In this document: positions 43,975 to 56,284 of the stretch, piece by piece
Layout of the letters: every line of letters begins with the position of its first letter
How positions within the stretch are numbered: the stretch's first letter is position 1
NCBI RefSeq assembly: GCF_014529535.1
Contig: NW_023503555.1
Span: 2,108,001 to 2,172,000 of the forward strand
DNA: 64,000 nucleotides
Reading direction: 5' to 3'
Source of the DNA: Bradysia coprophila
Lineage: Eukaryota > Arthropoda > Insecta > Diptera > Sciaridae
Translations under genes and position numbers: made by a program
The notes under the pieces: generated by a model
The model's database searches: none
What the model was told of the DNA's origin: nothing
What the model saw: the letters and a program-made list of their open reading frames with translations, nothing else

Positions 43975-45215
43975 GATTGCAATCTCGACTGCAATATTTC
44001 AACTGGTAAATACCGATATCTCTACCTTTGCATGCAATACTACACATGTTATGCACTAAAAATAAACATCAATAAAACTCAATTTAAATATTTCGTTGCC
44101 GAATAAATCCTATGAATCAAATTAAATCATATTAATAGTCGGGTTGGCAAACAAATATATATTTGAAAATTCAAACAACATTTGTGTGGCAGAGTGTAGG
44201 TCCGATTCCATTTGTATTTTATATAAATAAAATTGTAAAGCCAGTAATGGATTCAATTAATATCAAACTCGTGAGTTGTGTGTTTATTAATTCGAATTAT
44301 TTGGTTGGAGCTTATTAGAGGCCACGAAATTTACTTTGTTCGAAATAAATTATAATTTGAACAAGTTTCGTGTTAATAATAAATAGTTTACGATCTCTAT
44401 TTAATGACACAAATACAACTTTAATGCCAACGAATACACACGCTATGGATTATGAATTTTGTGGTTTCAGTTAACAATCCTGTTAAAATAGTTGAGTACG
44501 TGAAGTGGTGGTCTTTTTTATTCGTAAAACGAACATTTCTTCATTCCATACACTGTTTTCTCAAAGGATTCATAATTGTGATTAATAGCTTTTGAAGATT
44601 TGATGCACCGCCGTAACTGTCTTTGTTTAAGAAAAAGTCGCAAATTTAGACGTCTGATTTTGACATACTTTTAAAAATTCGAATTGGAATCTGCAAGGAC
44701 AAAGAAACAGTGGGTGACAGAGAATTTTAAGACGAATCATGTAATAATAGCAACTGGCAAAAAGTGAGTGAGAAATCTCTTCCACAAAGTCAAACAACCC
44801 TGCGAGCCTGCGTTGCTTGCAGGATTTAATTCCCGAAATTTGGCTCTGACAGCTTGTCTCTACATTGTTTACTTTCCAAAGCTTTTACCAGCAGGGATCA
44901 CACAAGGCAAAATAAAAAGTTCCGAACAAGGACGTAATCTACTATTACTTTATGAGATTATATGATGGTAAGTATGGATTTCCTCGAGTCATTCATCCCA
45001 TTTAGGAAAAAGCTAAGACTCGGAGAAGGTTACGTTGTCTATGTTGTAGTTCGGGTTGCACAAATTGAGCTATATTGCTGCCCTTCTTCCGAATTACGGT
45101 ACTAACAGGACCGAACTGGCTACCTATCCTAGCCTATACAAATATTTCTGAGTCTGCCTAAACCCATCTAAAACTACGATCGCTCAATATGACCAGGTCC
45201 GGATGCTATCATGGT
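43975..45215. other. AT-rich region before the LINE remnant
   Basis: Nothing recognised except possibly decayed LINE sequence from about 45000 onward. Confidence 0.4.
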
Positions 45216-45221
45216 TAGAAT

Positions 45222-45411
45222 GACAAACTGAATCGGCACATGAATAAGTTGAGGCTTTCGGACACTCCGAGATGTTCCTGCGATCTAGAAGAAGAAACGG
45301 GTGACTGCCCCAAATTTCTTCAACTAAGACGCTAAGAGGTGGTTCCTTCGGAAATTGCTGTAATAGGACCTGACATCTTAGACAGGTTCCTATCGGCAAC
45401 AGGAAGGCTAC
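45222..45411 (+). pseudogene. LINE pol C-terminal zinc-motif remnant
   Basis: The frame from 45222 reads DKLNRHMNKLRLSDTPRCSC, DLEEETGDCPKFLQLRR, stop, then EVVPSEIAVIGPDILDRFLS ATGRLP. This matches the C-terminus of Jockey/I-like LINE pol (HL..MGI..DP.C.C..EET..H...CP). The usual His-containing stretch between ETGD and CPKF is deleted and one in-frame stop is present. Less clear related sequence extends upstream to about 45000. Confidence 0.65.
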
Positions 45412-46694
45412 CATGATTTACATGATGACCGGGAATGGAAACAAAGGATCAACAGATCTGTGTTTCGAGATCTTAAATGATCGTCCCAAACTGATAAATC
45501 TAGAATGACGAAATGAGGAGCACAACGGGAAGTCTAACAATATTTCGTCGTGACATTGCAACAAACTTGTGCATTCATTAACTTGTATTCTGAATCGAAC
45601 GTTTAAACATAGCAGCGTCTTCGAATCGTTAATTGTATCAAGTAAATTTTATGTGTCTGGCTATTAAGACTGAAGCAACGATAAAATTATGTTATTGGTC
45701 TTAAAAAATTTTGATATTACCATCGCGTAACAACCATCATTGTCTGTACGAAATTGGCTCGGAAAAAGTCATGAATAAATTTATTTTCACATAAAACGAC
45801 AATGTATGTCGTACACATATAGTCTACTGATGTGATATCAAATCCTATCTCGCACATAACATCTCTCGTTATTATTTTTGATAAATATTTTCGGGGGGCC
45901 TTTCATAGACACAATACGCCGAAGACGAAGAAGAAGAACGAGGCAGTCTCTCTGTATGAACGCATTTATAACTTCTGTAATGTATCATCGAATGGAAGGC
46001 TACGGGGGGAACAACTATTTGTCTTATATGCTAATTGGCTGAATTTTCCCTATTAAGTGGATGGGTATGAAGTGAACTTAAATAATTATAACAAGGGGAT
46101 GCTATGCCATATATTTCCATCAAACACTACCTAAACTGAAATTAACATCACGTGAAGTATTTTTCATCTAATTACTAGCGATAACATGATGTTGTTCGTG
46201 GGAGGCATCGCGGTTAATGAATATCGCGTTTTCAAAGCCCATTATACTGCGAGAAGCGAGAAGTTTTGTATAGCGTTTTTTGTAATGGAATTAACATACA
46301 CAAACGCTGTTCTAACTAAATCTTTTGATTGTACAAAGTGTTATGAGATTCTCGATTTCCAATTAATTGGAAAGTTCTCAAGGTTCTCAACTTTTGTGGT
46401 TATCTACGACGTCGCCAGTTCTAAAGGTGGCCACGCACCTACGCCGTTTTACTCTCCGTTTACGTGACAGTTCATTCCAACAATAGAAAAGAGGCAAATT
46501 TTTCATTTTTTTAAACGAACTGACGGCGAAGTGGGAAGTTAGCATAACAATATTGCTCTCGAAATTGCTGTACTTTAATCGGAGAGGTGCGTCATTTGTT
46601 ATAGAGAGCGACCACAAAAATAAGCAATGAGCTCTGGGAAATGTGGTCGTATATAGCAAAATGTCAATTAAAACAAGTGAAACGCAAGATTTTG

Positions 46695-46790
46695 AATCAA
46701 TCTGTGGAAAATACATGGATGTGGATGAAAGAAGTAGTAGATTCAATAGAGTATAATTATACTGCTGATATCTTTATCGTCTGTGAAAGA
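46695..46790 (-). mobile_element. TTAA-MITE family A, remnant
   Basis: The inverted landmark GAAGTAGTAGATTCAATAG and a decayed right end CGTCTGTGAAAG. Short and degenerate. Confidence 0.35.
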
Positions 46791-47640
46791 TTATGGATTT
46801 GAGATTAAGCTTCAAAGCACCTGTGTACAATGTACATGTACACAGACAACATTTTTCCGACCAAACCTTTCTTCGCTTCAAATCAACGATATAGAATTTC
46901 GCATATATGCAAAGATCTTTCACCTGAACACATTCACAAATTCAAACTATCTTTTGCGTCTTCTCGCATTTATTTCTCGTCTGAGGAATATAAATCTTTG
47001 CCTGTGATGTGAGACGATGTGATGAAATATGTAACAGCTTCTGATATATTACTACCTTGATATTAAGTGTCTAGTGCATAAATTAGATGAATCATTTGCG
47101 TATTATAATCGCAACAAAGCTTTCGTTCATATTATACAGAGAGGATGATGATGTATATTACATACGGCGATAGTTAACTACCTTATTCGAAATTAACATG
47201 AAGAGAAAACATGAACCGTACATGTTTACTCTCATGGACACATATGGTGGCATGTGATAGAAATTCCGAAAATTTCTCATTCGAAAATGTTCGGAAACTG
47301 CTGGAAATATAAAAATTTTCTATAACAAAACGGTGTCTGACATGAAAGGACGGGAAAAAAATTGAGGCTAGAGATTATTGGGATAACAATTTAAAATTTC
47401 TCACTAATTACACGGAGCCTTGTGCACAATAAAACTTTTAGCCACAAAACATCCCGAATTTTGTCCTTTTTCAGGTTTGTTAAAAAAACTTTTTCCTGAT
47501 CCCTAACTAGCAAAATAATATTTTAAAAGTTTCAGTTTATACGGACAGGATATATACCCTCTGGTAACCGAAATATATTCACAGACTTGCCATTCTTCGA
47601 ACAGAAAAAAAATGGAAGACTTTTTTTGGAGATATATTCC

Positions 47641-47664
47641 CTGTTGTTGTTGTTGCTGTTGATG
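47641..47664 (+). repeat. (TTG)n microsatellite
   Basis: Seven imperfect GTT units. Confidence 0.7.
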
Positions 47665-47856
47665 TTTAAATTTTATTTTTCCGTTCTTTCATTTCGTTTC
47701 ATACGAAAACCGTCACTCAACATTGAAATATTTGACTTCTTTTTCAATGACTTTTAAAAAACTTTGTCTTATTTTCTCTTTGTTTTACCAGCTTTTTTGA
47801 AACGTATTTCCCAATACAAAATGGTACATGCATATACAAACACAACCGGAACAAGG

Positions 47857-47873
47857 ATATATATATATATATC
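47857..47873. repeat. (AT)n microsatellite
   Basis: Eight AT dinucleotides. Confidence 0.8.
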
Positions 47874-49404
47874 CCGTGTGTGGCAATAGACGATATGTAT
47901 TTCATTTGTATACTTTTCAGCTGTCGTTTCATCGAATGAATTTTTATTTATTCATAGTTTGTTACGCTGAGCTGGCAGTACGATGGGAATATGTCTGAAT
48001 TAATATCAGAATAACAACAGTTACTATATGTAGAAAATGCTACAAGCGTATTTTCAAATTCAATTGATTAGCCATAACCGCCCGATTTCCTAGAAGTCTT
48101 TACGTTTGGTTACCTTACCTTACAAACGACATCAATAAAATTTAGACATGAATTTGTTTCAGCTGTTACTCTGCTGGTCCACTCCTACAAACAAAAGTGT
48201 CTATGCGTCTTTATACGCGTGAAATACCTATCTAGTTAAACGAATGACAGTGATAAAACCGCAGTGATAAAGGACGTGCGAGCAGTTTTGTTTATATGGG
48301 ATGATGAGCTGAAAAACAGCTGACGCAAATTCGCCGACGTTCCCTGTACTTCTTTAACAGTACAACTACCTAGATAAATCAAAGCTCAAAATTGGACCTA
48401 CAGTCCACTTCATCTCAAAAGGTCTTATGATTTCCACGCTTCAATGAAATGTGTGACACAGTTCACACGCCGTTTGAGGCGCTGTGTTTACGTTTTAAAA
48501 CAGACCCACATTTCTTAGTGATTTTCATTGTTTTCTTGTTAAATAATGAACTTAAACACTTACGGCGGCATAGTAGAAGCAACAATAATTTTACCTTTTG
48601 TACATAGCAAATCGATGAAATTTAACGTTTGTGTTGATCCAAACAAAACACAAAATTAAATAGATTCCGGCAACGCACTGTCTGGCACCGAAGCTGACTT
48701 TGACGTCACTCAAATAGAGGACTGAACCGATCAAAGTTGGCTAATCTTTTTCATACAATGGCTATCAATTCTTTTAAAAATAGTCAACAGGTGTGTGTTT
48801 GGCCTTTGACAGTGCTATGTTCCAAATAATTTCGATTTTGTTTACATATTTGAGGTTAGAGTTCATTCAACGATGATATGGCAACATTGCATCGTTGGAA
48901 GCTCTACCGGGTATGTGCACAGGCACCAATTTGTTATGTTCAAGTCAAGTCAAGTCAATATTTGAGGTTAGGGTTCTCTATGAATTCCGGTCTAGCTATC
49001 AGTGTTTGGGTTTACAGTTAATTGGGCATGATCTATACATGATATTCGTTGATGTAGCAAAGTCATTTGTATTTTAAATGTCACTCGTCAGTTCTATTTT
49101 GTCCAAAGAAAAGCAGAAGAAAATTGGTTTGGTCTTGTAAATGTAAATGTCTTGTAACGTTTCAAAAATTGACAAAATTTATGAATGGTACAACAACGTA
49201 GCAATTGTACATTTACATGCTAAACGTTAACTAAATAGTAAATTGTTTTGATGACTTTGAGTACGACATATTGTGAAATTTTTTGTCGTCAATCTTATCT
49301 TCCAACCTGCCTTGGAGCATGTCATGAAGTTTTTTTTAATTTTCATTTTGTATTTAACTTACATTTTTCTATTTGGTTTCAGTATTTTGTACAAATGAGT
49401 TTAA

Positions 49405-49564
49405 CCAACGCATTTCAAGCATAAGCGGCACTCTAAATAGGGTACTGAAACTGGACAATGTATCGAACCAAAGGCACTGTAAAACAATATGGACAATTTT
49501 TCATGCAAAATAGTACTCTATTTGGCAGCTGTCGTAATTAACACTTTTGCTTGAACTGCGTTGG
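49405..49564. mobile_element. TTAA-MITE family B, full copy
   Basis: A 160 bp element with inverted ends CCAACGCATTTCAAGC and GCTTGAACTGCGTTGG. It is flanked by TTTAA on both sides (49400-49404 and 49565-49569). Internal GGGTACTGAAACTGGACAAT and TTTGGCAGCTGTC are shared with the other copies. Confidence 0.8.
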
Positions 49565-49749
49565 TTTAACTGTAATTCACATAAACGTTTTGGAAAATGT
49601 AACTTGAAGACATAAGTGTAAAAGACAAATTTATGCAAAAAATGCGTAAACCAAGACTTTGCATTGTTGAAAGAATGGCAACATACTTCCATCTGTTAAC
49701 GACAGAAATGAAAACTCTGGCTTCATATATAGTAAAATATTTCCTAAAA

Positions 49750-49822
49750 CACATGAAGTAATACATTTCGCATCAAATTCAATATAAAATGTTAGATCAA
49801 AAGAAGTAATAGATTCGCCAGT
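49750..49822 (-). mobile_element. TTAA-MITE family A, remnant
   Basis: Inverted landmarks ATGAAGTAATACATTTCGC and GAAGTAATAGATTCGCC only. Confidence 0.35.
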
Positions 49823-50196
49823 TGAACTTGTCATTTTTGTAAAATACAGGTACAAACTATCTGCATATGAAGTAGTAGATTTCATAGGATCTTAGGCTAT
49901 TGACTTATATTTGAGAATTTCAGGTAGAATCTCACCCTAACTACTTCTCTCAAAGATAACATCTGAAAACAAGCTAAAAATCTTACGAAGAAATGGCTTA
50001 ATTGTCAGCTCCGCTAATCTATCCATTCCATCTATAAGAGCGAATAGTGCGAAATAATCATTAAAAATTGATATGACTTTTGGATCGAAGGGAGATATGA
50101 GTTTGATCAAAGAAGAGTCGTTGGTGATGTTGTAGCGTTATATCAGTGTTGAAGTTTACGACATAAATTAAAAGTGCGAAACACACCTATGTGACC

Positions 50197-50424
50197 TTAG
50201 TCCTTTTTCGGCTGAGACATTCTCCAAATGAAGCCATCTTGAACCATGTCGGACTGAAGTTCTCGAGCAAAGTGGAGATGTCTGCATAATTTAGTACCAT
50301 CAGGCGAAACAATTTGAAAGCAATAAAAGTTTTCTTGTTTGACTAGACGTTCATTAAACATATTATCCCACGATCTCAAGTGCATGTCATTGTCCATGCA
50401 AAACATCTCGACCAACATATCCAC
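50197..50424 (-). pseudogene. Unrecognised coding-like fragment
   Basis: A 75-codon minus-strand frame has a protein-like composition (FYCFQIVSPDGTKLCRHL, then HFARELQSDMVQDGF) unlike the low-complexity shadows around it. It ends in WRMSQPKKD and TAA. An acceptor-like ATTAG precedes it at about 50428. It may be a terminal exon, a decayed gene or a piece of an unrecognised transposon. No domain is recognised. Confidence 0.25.
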
Positions 50425-51436
50425 TAATGTAACTCAATTCGTAAATGGTCTTACAATCCCGAATGGCCAATAACATTTTCAATCCTATCCACTAATGTTC
50501 GACCATTAAAGAAAATATTATCCGTGACATTTCACAACTCCCAAAGTGACCATATCCGATATAGTGCATGATCCTGCACATTATAGTGGAAATATTTTAT
50601 TTTCCTATACGTAGTGTTTGTCCATGGTTGTTATTATACCATATAAAATAGATTTCTACTTTGTACATATATTGGTAACGGAGAGCGGTCGGTATGCATA
50701 GCGTTTGGGTTTTCCAAGTTTGTGTATAAAATGATTTTATCGGTCATTTCCATTTTCACAGCATTAACAACATAACACTATCAAACTGTTTTAATGGTGT
50801 AAAATGTCGGCCCTGCACATCATATATTACCCAGGCCACATACTGTACTATGTATAGAGAGCTGCAGGCGTTCCGAACAAAAAAATTTATGTCCACAGAG
50901 GTAGAGTAATGTTAGAACAATGGTCAACTGGTTTGCTTGCTTTTTTTCGTTTTTATAAAAAAAAAAGTTAATAAAACATTGCACGCTGTTTTATTATGGC
51001 TTAATTATTTCATTGGAGTTGTTCACGAAGCCATTAAGCTTCTGTTGGTAGTGTGTGGCAGTAGTGCCATAATTCAAAATTAATTTCTTTTGCACGAAAA
51101 TACTTTTTTTTATTCAGATTCACACTTTTTATCCAATATCCATTGTGATATGCTATGTAAAAGTAAAAGTAAATCGACAGAATCGTAAATCTTGTTGTAA
51201 GTCAAAGCAATTCAATATCCCAAAAGAAACTTTAGGTGCGAAACGCGAACCAATAATTGTAAATAAATTAACACAAATCAAGTAAATATCGGACAGCAAT
51301 GTCTTTGAATCAAATCAGAAATTTAAATCAATCAAGACAAAACATAACCAATAGAAGAATCGTTGCACATAATACAAAATCTTCTACTTCAGAGTTTGAA
51401 CATTTGTCGCAAATGACTTAGATTTCTGCATTATAA

Positions 51437-51515
51437 GTAAAAGTCAGAGTTGCAAAAGATTTGCATGTGCCAAAAATAAAGAGTTGCAGAAGAGTTGCAC
51501 ATTCAAAATCTGGAA
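51437..51515 (+). repeat. GAGTTGCAAAAG repeat, upstream cluster
   Basis: AGAGTTGCAAAAGATTTGCA plus AAGAGTTGCAGAAGAGTTGC is a short cluster of the word that forms the larger array at 52155-52320. Confidence 0.6.
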
Positions 51516-52154
51516 TTAACACAGAAAAAAGATCTTCATTCTATAAATAAATTTGGTAGATTCTATACAATTGATGTACGAATACGGAGATAAGAGATTC
51601 TATAAAATTATTGAAAGAATTTCGAGAACGAACGTTAGAGACACAATCTGTGTTTGTAGAGAACACCAACTGACAAGAAATTAAACTTCTTACACTGAGA
51701 TTTTCACAAATGTTCTCCATTCCATTTTTCTCAGATAATTTTGGCTTTTTATTGTAAAAATTACTAAAATTCGCCGGAAGACAACAAAGAATGATTAGAA
51801 CCGTTTCACTACATTGTAATAGTAGAAATCTAAAGAGTCGCTACCCTTACGTGAAGGTGGATAAATCAATAATTAGAAACAAGCCAAACTACTGAAAATT
51901 TACCTCCTTTTTACTATCTAACGAAATATTCCATTTCTCAAAAAGATTTTACAGAGAAGCTTCCCAAGCCTTAGGAAGTAATACAAATATAAAGTATTGA
52001 CTTCGGTTCCCAACATTAATCTTATTTATCGAGTAACATACTAAAATACAAAATAACATTTAAATTCAATTCATAGCCAACCGCATTCATTTCTATTTTC
52101 ATTGAATTTAAGTAATTATATCCCTGATAATAACACCGATTTTCGGTCCATCGA

Positions 52155-52320
52155 TGAAAAAGATTTGCATTTTATAAAAAGAGTTGCAGAAAGAGTTGCA
52201 CTTAAAAAGAGTTTCAAAAGAGTTGCACGCGGAAAAAAAGGAGTTGCAAAAGAGTTGCATGCCGAAAAAAAGATTTGCAAAAGAGATGCACGAAGAAAAA
52301 GAGTTGCAAAAGAGTTGCAA
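52155..52320 (+). repeat. AAAAGAGTTGCA tandem repeat
   Basis: About ten irregular units (12-27 bp) of AAAAGAGTTGCA with variants GATTTGCA and GAGATGCA. The reading frames through it (ELQKSC, KELHAEKK) are products of the repeat. Confidence 0.75.
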
Positions 52321-52884
52321 ATTCAGTGCGGTCCCCCTCGGGAAAATAGTGAAGTTTCACTCTTGTTTGAATTTTCCATTTTCGTCCAGAGGTGAACACA
52401 ACGTTTTTCATATGTTCGAGCTGTGTCAATTTTTTACACAATTTTTCAAAAATAAAGGTGACAGTTGGGGGCATAAAATTTCTATTTTCTCCCCTTTCAA
52501 AACAAGACGAAAATAAATAAATATTTTCTTCACTGAACTGTCATCAGACAAAGAGGTAACATTTCCTCATGGCTTGGAGAAAATAAGGTTAATTACACTG
52601 TACATATGGAAAACAAGAGCGAAGTTCTACTGCCAGAGCGCAGCATGAAACAATAATTACATGGTAGAAACTGAGTATCCATAGAGTTACACTCGAGAGT
52701 AGGCAAAATTTCACTTTTCTATGAAAATGTTCACTAAATACTACTAAAGTACCTGTGAATGACCGTCCAAACAGTGTCAAAATTTCGTCAATTTTTCCTT
52801 TGTAAGTTTATCATTTTTGTGGAATTTGTTTGGTATATGAGTAACTACTAACAATCGACACAAGGTTCCAAATTATCGATCCCT

Positions 52885-53090
52885 ATGACAACTCAGTAGC
52901 GCAGTGGTTATCTCGTCTGCTTTCCACTACTAGATTGAACTGCCAGTGTGGAAGTTCAAAATTCAACCGCAGACATATTTGAACCGATTGTTAGATTTGT
53001 GAGCAAAATGGACAGAGTCAAGTAATAAAGTTGAGTATACAGCTTTCGCACAACTCACCGGCAGAAGCATTGTTGTTATTCTTCTTCATT
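52885..53090 (+). mobile_element. tRNA-derived SINE candidate
   Basis: A polymerase III A-box match (TAGCGCAGTGG, 52897-52907) runs into GTTATCTCGTCTGCTT, which closely resembles the D-arm and anticodon-arm region of tRNA-Val. A B-box-like AGTTCAAAATTC follows at 52953-52964. The tRNA-like head is followed by ~110 bp of unrelated body and a T/C-rich GTTGTTATTCTTCTTC end. The head cannot fold as a full tRNA, so a SINE or tRNA pseudogene is the reading. Confidence 0.5.
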
Positions 53091-53219
53091 TTTGCATCAA
53101 ATGTGATTCTCTTCCAAAGCCACATAACGAGCAAAATAATACTTCCTACCTCTAATTGCTTATGAAACCACCAGACGGAAATCAGTTGGAATTTTTAACA
53201 TTTGCAAAGCGGTAATTAA

Positions 53220-53352
53220 ATCTATTTTGTTTCAAGTAGTTGATATAAAAATCTTTTACTTCATTTGTTTAAACCAAAATTTTCCTACTTAAGAGGATAC
53301 CAGCTAGAGCACATCCCTTATTTTTGTCATCGTTATCGCTAACAGATGACTG
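53220..53352 (+). mobile_element. TTAA-MITE family A, partial copy
   Basis: Landmarks AATCTTTTACTTCATTTG and TTATTTTTGTCATCGTTATC plus GCTAACAGATGA. The 5' half is missing. Confidence 0.5.
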
Positions 53353-53354
53353 AA

Positions 53355-55440
53355 GCGCTGCTAACGATTTCTCTATATCTAAGTTAACTTGTTTAGTTAC
53401 TGTATGTGTAGATTGTCACTCAAAGGCCGCAGTTTATTCTCATCAAAGGCAAAGAAAGTTTAACTGACTTGAAAGATAAGCTTTTCTCTTCTCAACGATC
53501 TTTAATGTTCTGGCCAGATATTGGATTACCTTGCGTCAACGTACACATGTATTGAACAACGTGCAGATTTTTTCCTTCAAAAACAACAAAGACCTACAGT
53601 CGACGACTTTCAAATAAGTGACATTCCGTTAAAGCTGATCTACTTCATAAGATGTTGGTGAAATGAACTTCTTTGTCAGAGTATTTATCAAATGCTAATA
53701 AAAATTCATCAGAAATCTTCAAGCTTTAGAGCTTAGTCAATAAATTGTTAGGCTGACAGCGATGCAAGTCATTTAAGTTATTTTCTGTTTTCTGATCAAA
53801 TCAATATCCAATTCCCGTCTGAAAATGAAATACGGAAATGCGTGTCCAATAAACATTCTATTCTCGAAGGTTATACATATACATCAAGCAAAACGTACTA
53901 GCTATATTAATCCAATCAACTGTCTTGTTAGGCTATATACACACCATATCAAGATAGACGTAAATGTTTAAGAGTGAAAAGGGAATGAGTTGTCATCAAA
54001 GTCAACGCACGTGCGTTAGCAAAAGCTACAGAAAATTTATTCGCATTTAGGGTGCAATAATGCAGTGTACGAACACAACATTTTAATATACTAAGATAGA
54101 TTTGCGAGAGAGAGAGAGAGAGGGGACCCACACCGTACCGTCTTCGTGTATAATGAAATTAAATTGAAAAGTTTTACTTTGCTTCATTAAAATAACAACG
54201 CATGCCTTACCTTTCAAGAGAGATTTTTTACCAATTTAATCAAATCTTTCCCGGTACATTTACCCACATTTTACTTATGTTACACGATTTCCACCCTCAC
54301 GAAAAACTCCTGATTCACATTCAAAACGACATTTTCGGCTTGAATAAATATATCTCTTTAAAATCGCTTCACTATGTATAGAACACACTGTGTTTTGCAG
54401 CAAATCCTTATTCATTTTATTGAATTGAATTTCCAAAATTGTTTGCATAATTATTGTTGTTATGTGTACAATAATGTGCTGCCTCTGTAACCAATGTCTA
54501 CCCATCTCTACATACGATTACCACTGTTTTTGTTCAAAGTAAGTTTTATTTGATGGAATTTCGGGTGTGTGGAGCCCCTAACCTTTTACACAGTGCAAAA
54601 CAACTGAGATGTTACTAATATATTGTGTGTGGGTTTAGTGCGGAAAAGCGCAAAATGTGAATAATTTCTGTGAATTTGTTGCATTATATGTATACAATAC
54701 AATTGCGTTGAAGTTTCGCAATTAAATTGGAAATTGTTTTACGTATTATGTGTGAGAGAGGAGATTATAGATGGAAGATAAAAGGAAATTATCAGGCTGC
54801 ATGTTCATTCCATGTAAAACGGTACAATCAACACAATGAACTGGCTTTTGATTTGAATGGAAATTGACTTTATTGCATGTTTGCGCTGCTTTTGTGTAAT
54901 TAAATCAGGTTGGAAATCTCTTTTTAATAGTTTTCGGTGTATTGTTGTGTTGAACGAGCCTCTTAAGGTTCCAAGAGCGGTACACATTCCCCCATTAAAT
55001 AATTCGTTGTTTCGTATTGTTTTGATTTTCTCATTGTTTAAGCAAAATCGAAATACTGTTCAACAAATACTTGTCCTTACCTTCCGCTTCTCTTTCAATT
55101 ATATTGATTTAATTATTTTCCTTCATCGACTCGGAAAAACTATATAGCACAGCTGCACTGCGAAATTAATCTACTTAGAACTAGTGAAGAAACTGATGAA
55201 GTTGAAGTGTTATTGCCGGAAAAGTTAGACCAAACGGAATCTTGGGTTTGGATTCTCTGTTCTCGTATACAAATAATGTTTTCCATGGAATGGCCTGAAT
55301 GGAAGATTCTACGTTATTCTGCATAATTGGTTCGTTTAAAGTAAATTACGTCGAATTACTACCGAGTTCCGAGTACATGAGTGCATGAGTACTTTCTATG
55401 AAATTCTAATGTGAAATATTTCCTAACCCAATCTATTCTT
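53355..55440. other. AT-rich region, nothing recognised
   Basis: GA microsatellite at 54106. The 96-codon plus-strand ORF at 54857 is AT-driven, with no motif. Confidence 0.45.
54106..54124 (+). repeat. (GA)n microsatellite
   Basis: Nine GA dinucleotides followed by GGGGACCC. Confidence 0.8.
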
Positions 55441-55444
55441 GAGG

Positions 55445-55664
55445 TCCAGCACCTGAGACTAGTAGACATTATATACTTATGGATTGTCCACTTTCCATCA
55501 CCCCAGGTTTTGCACTTGCGAGTATTATGAATTCTTAAATGAGGATCTACTATCGTTAGATGACAAGAGTCTTAACGACTTTATATCGAAATTCGGGAAA
55601 ACTTTCCTAATAGAGGAAGTAAGGCTAGGGACTAGGGATCAAAGGGTCTTTGATCCGGGTTTCT
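55445..55664 (+). pseudogene. LINE pol C-terminal remnant (frameshifted)
   Basis: One frame reads APETSRHYILMDCPLSIT (the ApETxxHYLLxCPLY zinc motif of LINE pol). A second frame continues with YEFLNEDLLSLDDKSLNDF ISKFGKTFLIEE, the usual C-terminal tail (lL..d...l..Fi..t.r). A frameshift near 55505 separates them. Confidence 0.55.
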
Positions 55665-56284
55665 GATTCTTCAAGAAGAGGCCTCCCAAAACTCCATCAG
55701 ATCATAAAATAAGATGTAGAAAACACTAGTTGCAATTGGCAAAATTGTTAGTTCAAGATTGAATTTGAAATTTTCAATCATCGATAAAATCATAGACAAT
55801 GACAAAGAAACCTGCAGAGGTAATGGTCATCGGTAGTCCAGATCCTTATTTAAGATTTTTCGTTGTTCCATGTTGATTACTAGGAAAAGTTTTGGAATAA
55901 ATTTCTTTACCGGAAAACGGAAAGAAAGTCGAAAATCTACGAAAAGTCTTCTTGAAAAACTTCTTCTGTTCTGGAAAATACGTCTCATTACCGATATTTT
56001 ATGAAGGAACTATTTTTGGGGGGTCAGAATAGAGTCGGTATGAGGGTTCCCCCAAAAAGTTTCCATGAAAATTCATCAACTTTCTAGCCCCCTGGTCATT
56101 TCCAATCCGCTTTTCATAAATGAGATGTCATTCGAAAGCTATATTCAAGTGATTCTGATTTCCGCCGGCCGGACACGATCCATAATCACGAACGTTCTTA
56201 CTTCTAGCTACAATATATCAAGACGCTGGTTGAAATAAGACATTGAAAATTGATATTATTTGGAAAAGTTATGACTAATGAAGT

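Larger units (their letters stand above)
45415..49395. other. 4 kb AT-rich region, nearly featureless
   Basis: Microsatellites at 47641 and 47857, the family A remnant at 46695 and an AAGTC triplet repeat at 48942. A CRE-like TGACGTCA at 48700 has no gene nearby. ORFs up to 119 codons show no domain. Confidence 0.4.

Noticed and set aside
49324..49398. Signal-peptide-like 24-codon ORF (MKFFLIFILYLTYIFLFGF)
   Set aside because: Poly-T derived, with no mature peptide, promoter pair or donor site. It ends at a MITE boundary.
50725..50760. TATAAAA with a possible downstream initiator
   Set aside because: Only a 17-codon ORF follows and there is no splice donor. Probably chance in AT-rich DNA.
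52102..52516. Lys/Glu/Leu-rich ORFs (97 and 110 codons) resembling coiled coils
   Set aside because: They are translations of the AAAAGAGTTGCA tandem repeat in two frames.
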